Source of the DNA: an uncultured bacterium
Lineage (GTDB): Bacteria > Chloroflexota > Anaerolineae > JACIWP01
Direction: 5' to 3'
Assembly (NCBI GenBank): GCA_903872005.1
Contig: CAIQJD010000663.1
Span: 1 to 7,284, forward strand
Length of the DNA: 7,284 bases
The position numbers were made by a program, and so were the translations under genes. Positions within the stretch are counted from its first letter, which is position 1. The number at the start of each line of letters is the position of its first letter. Shown here piece by piece: positions 1 through 6,587 of the stretch. A model generated the notes under the pieces. That model was not told the DNA's origin. It did not search any database and was given only the letters and a program-made list of their open reading frames with translations.

Positions 1-395
1 GACTGGCCGGCATGATAGTGCACGGGACAGCCGAACCAGGCGGCGTCTTTGATGTTGCCGAAGGAAATCATCATGTCCCATTGAGCCGGCAATCCCTTTT
101 CATGATCGCCGGGCAAAACGGTACGGGTCCAGTACTTCCATTCGAGTGTCGCCTGCGCCATGATCTCAGGGTCGAGCGTGAATTCGCGGAATGTCAGGCC
201 ACGCGAGTTGTAGCGCGGATCCAGGATCAAGTTCTTCGGGAGCGTGTTGAGCCGGATAGGCACGCGTGGGTGGTCGCCTTTCCAGAACGCCTGCCAGAGG
301 GCAGCGCTCTCGCCATTGTGAGGCGCGTAATCACGATCTGTCCAGTCTGGCAGATCGAAGATGAAGTCGCCCCATGCGTTTTGCCGGCCTTGCAT
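1..395 (-). CDS. N-terminal part of a probable URO-D-like protein (runs off window)
   Basis: The minus strand is open from an ATG at 393-395 to the window edge, giving 131 codons plus two bases. An AAGGGG Shine-Dalgarno (400-405) lies four bases upstream. The peptide begins MQGRQNAWGDFIFDLPDW and continues through GDHPRVPIRLNT (about 40-51), LDPRYNSRGLTFREF (58-72), LEWKYW (84-89) and DAAWFGCPVHY (117-127). It has no signal peptide or membrane segment. The 'PRVP' after a short charged stretch recalls the DRVP near the N-terminus of the two URO-D-superfamily proteins upstream. The overall pattern resembles longer (over 400 residues) URO-D-like proteins of unknown function, from memory of the family. 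The diagnostic C-terminal barrel motifs lie outside the window, so the family call is an inference; that it is a real gene is much better supported, by start, Shine-Dalgarno, open frame and protein-like composition. It starts 74 bases after the mannosidase stop, so it may belong to the same operon. Confidence 0.62.
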   Translation of the reverse strand, partial: MQGRQNAWGDFIFDLPDWTDRDYAPHNGESAALWQAFWKGDHPRVPIRLNTLPKNLILDPRYNSRGLTFREFTLDPEIMAQATLEWKYWTRTVLPGDHEKGLPAQWDMMISFGNIKDAAWFGCPVHYHAGQ

Positions 396-459
396 CTCAC
401 CCCTTCCCGCCGCTACCCGGCTGGGCCTTTCGCGCGTGAAAACCGCCTGCACCCGCTCA

Positions 460-480
460 TGCGGTCGTCTTACGACCGCA
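460..480 (-). terminator. Perfect 9-bp hairpin over the mannosidase stop codon; possible terminator or attenuator
   Basis: TGCGGTCGT (460-468) and ACGACCGCA (472-480) are exact reverse complements around a three-base loop. The mannosidase TAA stop (470-472) sits in the loop and the first stem base. On the transcribed strand no U-run follows directly; the first short run of T comes more than ten bases later. It is therefore not a textbook intrinsic terminator. Its place at the end of a long gene and before a 74-base gap suits partial termination, 3'-end protection or simple coincidence. Confidence 0.35.
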
Positions 481-3106
481 CGAAGACATAGCGTGGCTGA
501 ATGTCCTTCAGCGCGACGGGCGCGCCGGCATCCAGGATAGACACGGAGCGCGCCTCGCCGGGAAGCAGATCAAAGTACTCATCAGACAGGCGCACGGTAT
601 CGTCCAGGCCAAAATGCACCCCGTGCGCGTAGACGTTGCTGGAGACGACGAACGAAGCCGGCGCCCCATCTCCGTGCGCTACGACGACCTTGAGCGTCGG
701 GCGTTCGGTCTGCAAGTCTCGGAAGTCCGCGCCCCTCCAGGTGACCGGCGTAATCCCTGCGATGCCGTCGGCCCTGGCATAGAAGACGCCGGCCTGGACA
801 TCCAGCGCGCCGCGCCGCACGCCGGCGATGACCGCGGACCTGGTATTCGGCTCCACCATCACGCGCTGCACGGCCCGCTCGCGCCGGCGACCGTCCAGGG
901 TCACATAGCCGCACTCCAGGTCGAACTCCAGACGCTCCCGCGTGTCGTTGGCGCAAAGGACGTTGATCACGCCGTCGCCCTGGCGCATGATGAGCCGTTT
1001 TGGCGCCAGGGCGCGTTTCACAAAGTAGTAGGAGATCTTGCGGGTCACATAATAGTCAATGATGCTCCAGCCGACCTCGCCCCAGCAGTCACAGTAGCTC
1101 CAAATCAGCGCGCCGTAGTTGTAGGGGACGCAACGCATCGCGTCGAGGGCGTAGCCCAGGGTCAGGCCCTGGAAGAGGCCGGCGTACAGCAGGTAGCCAT
1201 CGAGGGAGAGCGCGTCAGGGTCGGCGTAGTGCTTCTGGATAGCCTCGCGCATGGTGCCCTTCTCGAAGGTATTGGTATGCATCTTCCAGATGGCGCTGTC
1301 GCGGTCTATCTCCTGGCTGCCGTAGTACTTGTACAGCGAAGACTTCTTCGTCGGGCCGACGCAGCCGAACTCCGACACGAACCGCGATTCAAGCCGGTCA
1401 TACTCCTCGGGCGTGATGCGCTTGCTCATATCGGCGTTCATGAAACAGTGCCAGTGATGCCGGTCGCCGACCTCGGTGCTCTGCAGGTCGCCGACGCCGC
1501 CATAGGGCGAAGAATTCCAGTAGGGTATCTCCGGGCAGAGGGCGCGGATGATGCGCGGCATGCTCTCGTTATAGAGAAGCGTCCCTCCCGGCGAAGCCGG
1601 CTTCGTCTCGCCGGCCCAGTAGTGCCGGCCGTAGCCGCCGGCCATCAGGACCTGACACTCGTTGTTGCCGCACCACAAGACGACCGCCGGGTGATTGCGT
1701 AGCCGCCTGACCTGGTATTCGATCTCTTTCTCGGACTCGCGCCGGAACCATTCGATTTCATCGGGGTAGGCGGCGCAACTGAAATCGAAGTCCTGCCACA
1801 ACATGATCCCGTAACGGTCGCAGCACTCGTAGAAGTAGTCGCGCTCGTAGGCGTTGACGCCATTCATGCGGAACATGTTGAAGTTGGCGCGCTGCGCCTC
1901 GCGCACCAGCAGCTCGTACTTGGCATCCGGTATGCGGCCGTAGACCGAGTCAGGGGTTTCCCAGTTGCCTCCCTTGCAGAACGTCGCGACGCCATTGATC
2001 TCGAAGACGAACATGCGGCCGCCGGCCGCGACCTTGTCCATATTGATCTTGACCGTGCGGATGCCGACATGGAGCCGACGGCGCTCGACAGCGCCGGCCG
2101 CCCCCCGCGCCCATACCTCGACGGCGTAAAGATTCTGCTCGCCCATGCCATTGGGCCACCACGCTTGCGGGTCGGCGATGCAGGCGTCGAAGGTGATGTA
2201 GTTCAGGCCAGAAGTCAAGAGGGCATCGCGCTCGGCGGCGTGGACGATGACGCCGGCGAAGCTGATCTCCACGCCGACGGTCGCATCCAGGGTATCAATC
2301 GGGTGCAGATTGTCAATCTCAGCCTCGACCCGCACGCAGGCCCTTTCCGCGCTGAGCCGGTCGGTCGTGAACTTGACGTCTCGGATGGCAAGCCCCTCGC
2401 ACGCGGCCGGCACAGCATTGCCGGCGATGCCCTCTTCTTCAACGAGCCACTCGCCAGAAGCGGACCGGCCGGCAAGCGCGCCGTATGCTTCGATGCGGGC
2501 GCCGCCCATGATGCCACAACTGGCGATGCGTGGGTTCCAGTCCCAGCCGTAGACGTATTGGGGCTTCCGCAAGTAGACGCGACGGTAGTCGCCGCGCGGC
2601 CCACGCCCCCGCTTGAACTCGGCAGAAATGTGATCGCCGATCTTGGCCAGGTCCAGATTGTTGACATATTCCAGCCCCGAAGTCACGCGCACGACGAGAG
2701 TATTTGCGCCGGCGCGCAGCAGGTCGCGCACGTCCTGGCGGAAGGGATACATGGCCGAGGCGTGATGCCCCAGGTAACGTCCGTTCAGGAAGAGGTCAGC
2801 CTTGACGTCCAGCCCTTCGATGACCAGCTCGCTGTTCTGGGATGCCAGGAGTTCGGGGCCGGCGGTGAAGGTCTTTTTGAACCACCACGATTTGTTCTCG
2901 ATCCATTCGGAGCGGATGTAATTGTCCGCCACGACCGGGTCTTCGATCAGGCCGGCCGCGATCAACGGGACGCGCACGTCACATGGGAGGGCCGGGACAT
3001 CCATCCAGCCATCTTGCCGGCCGACGACCGCCGCGTAGTGGTCGCGGTCGAAGTAGATTTCCTCGTGCCGCAGTTGCCAGTCTTTGCTCAATTCACTCAG
3101 GTACAT
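470..3106 (-). CDS. Glycoside hydrolase family 2, beta-mannosidase type
   Basis: This 878-residue protein should hydrolyse terminal beta-D-mannosides by the retaining GH2 mechanism. An N-terminal sugar-binding jelly-roll domain (about 1-210) carries WWFKKTF (74-80), the GANTLVVRV strand (133-141) and YGWDWNPR (186-193), typical of beta-mannosidases. Immunoglobulin-like segments follow to about 370. The catalytic barrel (about 370-700) has FCKGGNW (376-382), LWQDFDFSCAAYP (436-448), the acid/base E483 in WCGNNE and the predicted nucleophile E579 in SEFG. The C-terminal part (about 705-878) is beta-rich. Length matches the usual 820-900 residues, and both catalytic Glu are present, so it should be active. 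There is no signal peptide, so it is predicted cytoplasmic and would act on imported small glycosides or oligosaccharides. The ATG at 3104-3106 overlaps the upstream gene by 10 bases and has a strong Shine-Dalgarno, indicating coupled translation. Exact specificity (mannosyl-GlcNAc, manno-oligosaccharide, aryl mannoside) cannot be read from sequence; another GH2 activity is possible but less likely. Confidence 0.93.
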   Translation of the reverse strand: MYLSELSKDWQLRHEEIYFDRDHYAAVVGRQDGWMDVPALPCDVRVPLIAAGLIEDPVVADNYIRSEWIENKSWWFKKTFTAGPELLASQNSELVIEGLDVKADLFLNGRYLGHHASAMYPFRQDVRDLLRAGANTLVVRVTSGLEYVNNLDLAKIGDHISAEFKRGRGPRGDYRRVYLRKPQYVYGWDWNPRIASCGIMGGARIEAYGALAGRSASGEWLVEEEGIAGNAVPAACEGLAIRDVKFTTDRLSAERACVRVEAEIDNLHPIDTLDATVGVEISFAGVIVHAAERDALLTSGLNYITFDACIADPQAWWPNGMGEQNLYAVEVWARGAAGAVERRRLHVGIRTVKINMDKVAAGGRMFVFEINGVATFCKGGNWETPDSVYGRIPDAKYELLVREAQRANFNMFRMNGVNAYERDYFYECCDRYGIMLWQDFDFSCAAYPDEIEWFRRESEKEIEYQVRRLRNHPAVVLWCGNNECQVLMAGGYGRHYWAGETKPASPGGTLLYNESMPRIIRALCPEIPYWNSSPYGGVGDLQSTEVGDRHHWHCFMNADMSKRITPEEYDRLESRFVSEFGCVGPTKKSSLYKYYGSQEIDRDSAIWKMHTNTFEKGTMREAIQKHYADPDALSLDGYLLYAGLFQGLTLGYALDAMRCVPYNYGALIWSYCDCWGEVGWSIIDYYVTRKISYYFVKRALAPKRLIMRQGDGVINVLCANDTRERLEFDLECGYVTLDGRRRERAVQRVMVEPNTRSAVIAGVRRGALDVQAGVFYARADGIAGITPVTWRGADFRDLQTERPTLKVVVAHGDGAPASFVVSSNVYAHGVHFGLDDTVRLSDEYFDLLPGEARSVSILDAGAPVALKDIQPRYVFVRS

Positions 3107-4329
3107 GGCATGACCTCCTCAGGCATTGATTGCCGCGTCGTTCCTTGGCTGCATGCAAGCCGGCGAATTTCGTCGTCAATGCGCTCCAGATCGAGGGGAT
3201 AGGCCCCGAATTCCCTGGCGACCCGCACGATCTCGAAGATGTTGTCGAAAGGCGTGTCTCGGCCACACTGGTCGCCGGTGGAGAGGACGAAGCCGCCATT
3301 GGCGCCGGCCGCCCGAATGGCTTTCAGACTCTCGCGACGCACATCCGCGACGCTGCCGTACAGCATCACTTCCGTCGTATGCAAGTTGCCCATCAAGGCG
3401 ACCCGGTCGCCGAAGTCGCGTTTCAACTGGGCCAGGTCGCAATCGCCCATAGGCGGAATCTCCAGCGGGTTGATGTAGCTGATGTCGGTTTCATTAGCGC
3501 ACGCTTCAACCAGGTCACGCTCCAGGCCACAGGAGTGGATGCCAGAGATGATGCCGGCCTGTTTCGTCATCCTGGTGATCTTCTGGATGGTCGGCAAGGA
3601 TAATTTGCGGAAGAGGGCCGGCGATTGCAGGGTGATCGAGCCGCTCCCGCCGGTGAGGATGGACTCGACGCCGGCGTCAATCGCCATTTCCGCCATCTGC
3701 ATGCACATGCGGTCGTCCATCGCCGCCAATTCCTGGAAGAGATCGGGGTAATCGTAGTAGGCGTAGGTGATGCCCTCTGCGCCCATGAGATTGACATAGT
3801 TCTGCAGGCCGGGCGGCCAGATGCCGCAGCAGATCATGCCCAGCTCGCCGACCTCGCGCTTCTGTTGTTGGTAAAAGCTTGTATCGCAGCCGACCACCTC
3901 GGAGTAGAGATGGCGGATCTTCTTGAAGTCGGCCTTGAAGTCCTTCACCGGATATTCCATGATGACCGACGGATTGGAGCGGGGATAGAGGATCAAGGAA
4001 GTCAGATCGCCATCGGGGGTGCTGATCACTTCACGGCCGATCCACTTCTCCTCGTCCCGATGGATGATCGTGGTGGTGCTGTGGACTTCGCTCTTGTGCC
4101 GATAGATGAGCCGGCCGTTGTAGAGCCAGCCGTCAATGCCGAAGTAGCGGGCGGCGTTGATGTACGCCGTTTGCAGGGATGGATTGCGGTTGTACTCCAC
4201 TTCCCAGGAAGGTTGGCCGGTGAGCCGGGTGGGGATCATGATGGAAATGTCCGGCGTGGCCGGCACGCGATCCGGCTGCCGGTTGCTCAACGCGGTCATG
4301 ATACGCTCTCGGCCGGTCATCGTTTCCAT
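3097..4329 (-). CDS. URO-D-superfamily protein with an H-x-C...C zinc-type motif (methyltransferase-like)
   Basis: This 410-residue protein has the uroporphyrinogen decarboxylase (URO-D) barrel pattern but lacks the MRQAGR segment of haem-pathway HemE. It opens with GRERIMTALSNRQPDRVP (6-23), the usual start of non-haem URO-D-like proteins. Late in the barrel it has GIHSCG (263-268), INPLE (286-290), MGNLHT (313-318) and STGDQCGRDTPFDNI (350-364). H265, C267 and C355 match the His-x-Cys...Cys zinc pattern of the MtaA/MtbA methylcobamide methyltransferases, so a zinc-activated methyl transfer is plausible; substrate and acceptor are unknown. No signal peptide is seen, so it is cytoplasmic. The reading frame stays open to 4506, but that extension (59 residues, rich in Arg and Ser) only mirrors the upstream gene in another frame. 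The ATG at 4327-4329 with AAAGGA seven bases before it is chosen. It starts 28 bases after the previous stop and overlaps the mannosidase start by 10 bases. Confidence 0.85.
   Translation of the reverse strand: METMTGRERIMTALSNRQPDRVPATPDISIMIPTRLTGQPSWEVEYNRNPSLQTAYINAARYFGIDGWLYNGRLIYRHKSEVHSTTTIIHRDEEKWIGREVISTPDGDLTSLILYPRSNPSVIMEYPVKDFKADFKKIRHLYSEVVGCDTSFYQQQKREVGELGMICCGIWPPGLQNYVNLMGAEGITYAYYDYPDLFQELAAMDDRMCMQMAEMAIDAGVESILTGGSGSITLQSPALFRKLSLPTIQKITRMTKQAGIISGIHSCGLERDLVEACANETDISYINPLEIPPMGDCDLAQLKRDFGDRVALMGNLHTTEVMLYGSVADVRRESLKAIRAAGANGGFVLSTGDQCGRDTPFDNIFEIVRVAREFGAYPLDLERIDDEIRRLACSQGTTRQSMPEEVMPCT
3113..3120 (-). promoter_or_regulatory. Strong Shine-Dalgarno for the beta-mannosidase
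   Basis: GAGGAGGT on the minus strand lies six bases before the mannosidase ATG (3104-3106) and inside the 3' end of the preceding URO-D-like gene. It is the best Shine-Dalgarno in the window. It fixes the start and supports translational coupling across the overlapping junction. An out-of-frame ATG lies between it and the true start but is too close to be used. Confidence 0.8.
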
Positions 4330-4336
4330 GGTCGCG

Positions 4337-4342
4337 TCCTTT
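4337..4342 (-). promoter_or_regulatory. Shine-Dalgarno that decides the start of the second URO-D-like gene
   Basis: AAAGGA on the minus strand stands seven bases before the ATG at 4327-4329. It supports a 410-residue product over the 469-residue frame that begins inside the upstream gene at 4506. Confidence 0.7.
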
Positions 4343-4357
4343 CGTGGCGGCAAGTAT

Positions 4358-5443
4358 TCAGCCCTGTCGGACAGTTCCCCAGGCCACTTCGAGCATGGCC
4401 AGGATGTTGGCGAAGTTCGCCGAGTTGTCCAGTTCAGAGGTCGATCCGAGGAAATAGCCCGGCGATGCGATGCGGATCGCCTCCTGGCAAGCCTGCCGGA
4501 CTTCATCGGGCGTCCCGAAACTCAACAATTGGCTCATGTCAATGCCGCCGGTGATGAAGAGCTGGTCGCCGTACTGCTCTTTCACCTGGCGCAAGTCCAT
4601 GCCGGCGAGTGTCTCAACGGGATTGAGGCCGTCAATGCCGGCGTCCACCAGGTCGGGCATGATGTCCATCAGATAGCCATCCGAGTGGAAGAGGCATTTC
4701 ACGCTGTGCTCATGCCAGGCGTCAGTCAGGCGCTTCAGATGCGGGAAGAAGTCGCGTCGGAGCCACGCGGGGGAGTGCATCAGAGCGCCCTTCATCGCGA
4801 TGTCGCCGGCGACCATGGCGCAGGGCGTGAGAAGCCGGTCGGCGATGGCATGGATGAAGCGCACGGTGTTCTCGGTGTAGATGTCAATGTATTCGGAAAT
4901 CATGGCCGGATCATCGGCGCAGAGGTAGGCGAAGAAGGTCCAGCCGAGATTCGCCCGGATCTCGTCCAGGCCGGTCTCCACCTCTTCCAGCACTACAGTG
5001 TCGTCGCCGATGTAGCTCTGAAGCTGGCGGAAGCGAGCTTTGTGCGCCTCGGCCTGGTCGCGCAGATGGGCGGCGCTTCTCTCTTGTTTCAGCCGGCCGA
5101 TGGCGCGGCCGACCCACTGTCGTGCGCCGTCTTCGTCGTTGAAGGGCCGCCGGCGAATACCGCCGCCGCGATAGCGGTCATAGCGGAAGCGCACGAACCC
5201 GTCGTCATCCACCCATTCTCCCGCCGGCTTGGGGCCATAGTAGACGGCCCGGGTCATGTCTAGCATCCGGGCTGTGGCTCGGCATTTCGCCATGATACCT
5301 TCTTCTCCGAGAGGTGGGTGGACGCCAGAGAAGTGCTCGATGGCCGCGTCGTTCAGAAGCATGTCATAGATCGGCACGCGATCCGTTTCTTGCCGGCTCA
5401 TGGTAGCTATAACGCGCTCGCGCTTGCTCATGGCGCTGTTCAT
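4358..5443 (-). CDS. URO-D-superfamily protein with an H-S-D-G motif, unknown reaction
   Basis: This 361-residue cytoplasmic protein has the length and motif order of the URO-D superfamily. It begins SKRERVIATMSRQETDRVP (6-24) and carries LFHSDGYLMDIMPDLVDAG (251-269), LNPVET (273-278), ITGGID (297-302), a segment LLSFGTPDEVRQACQEAI (306-323) and GSTSELDNSANFANI (333-347). It lacks the MRQAGR segment of HemE, so a haem role is unlikely. Where the neighbouring paralogue has Cys in HSCG, this protein has Asp (H253-S-D255-G), and the late barrel Cys is absent too, so the methyltransferase-type zinc site is not complete. HSDG versions are common in URO-D-like proteins of unknown function. The ATG at 5441-5443 is preferred; GAGGAG lies 12 bases upstream, a rather long spacing. 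Met5 (codon 5429-5431) is an alternative start without a better Shine-Dalgarno. It follows the E2 gene by 46 bases and precedes the second URO-D-like gene by 28, so it is probably cotranscribed with the latter. Confidence 0.85.
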   Translation of the reverse strand: MNSAMSKRERVIATMSRQETDRVPIYDMLLNDAAIEHFSGVHPPLGEEGIMAKCRATARMLDMTRAVYYGPKPAGEWVDDDGFVRFRYDRYRGGGIRRRPFNDEDGARQWVGRAIGRLKQERSAAHLRDQAEAHKARFRQLQSYIGDDTVVLEEVETGLDEIRANLGWTFFAYLCADDPAMISEYIDIYTENTVRFIHAIADRLLTPCAMVAGDIAMKGALMHSPAWLRRDFFPHLKRLTDAWHEHSVKCLFHSDGYLMDIMPDLVDAGIDGLNPVETLAGMDLRQVKEQYGDQLFITGGIDMSQLLSFGTPDEVRQACQEAIRIASPGYFLGSTSELDNSANFANILAMLEVAWGTVRQG

Positions 5444-5489
5444 TGGTTGGCGTCACTCCTCGTGCGGTAAGAGTCACACTGATACTTGA
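5444..5489 (-). promoter_or_regulatory. 46-base gap between E2 and the first URO-D-like gene, with Shine-Dalgarno
   Basis: This is the only gap between the dehydrogenase genes and the URO-D/mannosidase genes. It holds GAGGAG (5456-5461 on the minus strand), a plausible Shine-Dalgarno 12 bases before the next ATG. I see no convincing -35/-10 pair and no hairpin with a T-run. Readthrough from E2 is therefore the simplest reading, although a weak promoter inside the E2 coding region cannot be excluded. Confidence 0.45.
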
Positions 5490-6587
5490 CTAGAGCATTC
5501 GGTAGGGTTCTTCGACCCATTGCACGATATCGGCCAGGAAGTAGGCTGCCGGCTCGTCGTTTATCCAGCGCGTGTCTATGGCCAGCGCGATGGAGAGCGT
5601 CGGACGCATGGAGAGCACCCTGTCGCGCTTGATCGGCGCTGATCGGATGCGCCCAAGTCCCAGGGCTGCGACCTGGGGCGGCGTGACGGTGGGTATGAAA
5701 AGGTCGAGGCCGGCCCAGCCCATGTCTACGATGGCGAGGGCCGCTTCAGCCGGCTCCAGGGTGGTCGCCTCCTGACGCCGGCGCGCCACAGCGAGGGGGC
5801 CCAGGTGATCCGCGCCGCGCAGGTTGCAGCGCGCGCCGCGGGCGTTGATTACCGCGGCCGCCTCGGTGATCGGTCTCGAGCCGGCGGCGTCTGCCAGGGT
5901 GTTGATGGCAGGGTGTTCGAGGAGACGCCGGCCGACGATGCAGGCGAGCAAGTCCAGGATGGTTACGTTGGCATCCGGCGCGGCGGCGCGCAGTTGTTCC
6001 AGCCAGGTCAGCAGGGACGTTGCATCGGCATCGCGGATGAGGACGGCGACGCCGGCCGGCTGGCGCATGAGCGACGGCGCGGCCGGCGCGTTGCGCCGCG
6101 TTGCCAGGAAAGCCTGCACGTCGCGCTCGACGATCATACCCTGGGAGCCGGTCGGCGTCAGGCCGGCCAACGGCACGCCTTCGCGTTCGGCCAGGCCGCG
6201 GGCGCGGGGGCTGGCGGAGATGCGAGCGCCGCGAGCCGGCGGCAGAGGCGCGCGTTCGGCCGGCCGGGGGATGGGGGCCGGCGCGGCTGGGCGCGGCTCT
6301 GGCCGGGGCGCAGGGATTGCAGCGGCAAGGCGCACCGGCGCGGCTTCGCCCGGCGCGGCGATGATGGCGACGCGCGAGCGCACTTTCGCTTCGGCCTTTT
6401 CGGGCGTGAGGATCTGCTGCAGGACGCCGGTGGCCGGCGATTCGATCTCCAGGGTCGCCTTGTCGGTTTCTATGCTGAAGAGCGGCTCGCCCTTCGTCAC
6501 CGGTTCGCCGACGCGTTTCAGCCACTTGACCAGCACGACGACGTCCATGGTCTGGCTGAGGGGCGGCACGATCACGTCAATTGGCAT
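5490..6587 (-). CDS. 2-oxoacid dehydrogenase E2-like lipoyl protein with degenerate acyltransferase domain
   Basis: This 365-residue protein is the E2-type core or lipoyl carrier of a 2-oxoacid dehydrogenase complex. The lipoyl domain (about 1-80) has the ETDKATLEIES motif, with K43 as the lipoylation site. A Pro/Ala/Arg linker (about 82-118) follows, then a peripheral subunit-binding domain (about 120-161: ISASPRARGLAEREGV, TPTGSQGMIVERDVQAFL). The C-terminal region (about 178-365) still looks like a catalytic domain: LLEHPAINT (222-230), FIPTVTPPQVAALGLGRI (297-314) and PTLSIALAID (329-338). The canonical H-x-x-x-D-G active-site motif is replaced by T339-R-W-I-N343-D344, the opening helix is missing, and the domain is about 40 residues short. 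It may be inactive in acyl transfer to CoA, structural, or specialised. GGGGAAG (6592-6598) precedes the ATG, which overlaps the E1 beta stop by 11 bases, implying coupled translation. The complex (pyruvate, acetoin or branched-chain) is not resolved. Confidence 0.85.
   Translation of the reverse strand: MPIDVIVPPLSQTMDVVVLVKWLKRVGEPVTKGEPLFSIETDKATLEIESPATGVLQQILTPEKAEAKVRSRVAIIAAPGEAAPVRLAAAIPAPRPEPRPAAPAPIPRPAERAPLPPARGARISASPRARGLAEREGVPLAGLTPTGSQGMIVERDVQAFLATRRNAPAAPSLMRQPAGVAVLIRDADATSLLTWLEQLRAAAPDANVTILDLLACIVGRRLLEHPAINTLADAAGSRPITEAAAVINARGARCNLRGADHLGPLAVARRRQEATTLEPAEAALAIVDMGWAGLDLFIPTVTPPQVAALGLGRIRSAPIKRDRVLSMRPTLSIALAIDTRWINDEPAAYFLADIVQWVEEPYRML

Noticed and set aside
12..491. 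Plus-strand open frame of 159 codons at the left edge
   Set aside because: It is antisense to the minus-strand gene starting at 395 and to the mannosidase 3' end; it has no recognisable motif, and the minus-strand frame has a Shine-Dalgarno and coherent protein motifs.
2069..3202. Long plus-strand frame (377 codons) opposite the mannosidase, with similar long frames at 614-1702, 3625-4554, 4157-5263 and 5805-6704
   Set aside because: These mirror well-identified minus-strand genes, have low-complexity or motif-free translations, and are expected in GC-rich DNA where antisense stops are rare.
4364..4374. Small palindrome CTGTC-G-GACAG near the end of the first URO-D-like gene
   Set aside because: Only five pairs around one base, within coding sequence and without a T-run; too weak to call a terminator or operator.
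4330..4506. 59-residue N-terminal extension of the second URO-D-like protein
   Set aside because: It overlaps the end of the upstream gene in another frame, is Arg/Ser-rich without family similarity, and an internal ATG with AAAGGA at good spacing matches the family start.
4358..5443. Annotation as uroporphyrinogen decarboxylase of haem synthesis (HemE)
   Set aside because: The substrate-binding MRQAGR segment near the N-terminus is absent and the neighbours are not haem genes; only superfamily membership is supported.
5481..5500. TTGACT on the plus strand near 5486 as a -35 box
   Set aside because: It points away from every supported gene and has no matching -10 at proper distance.
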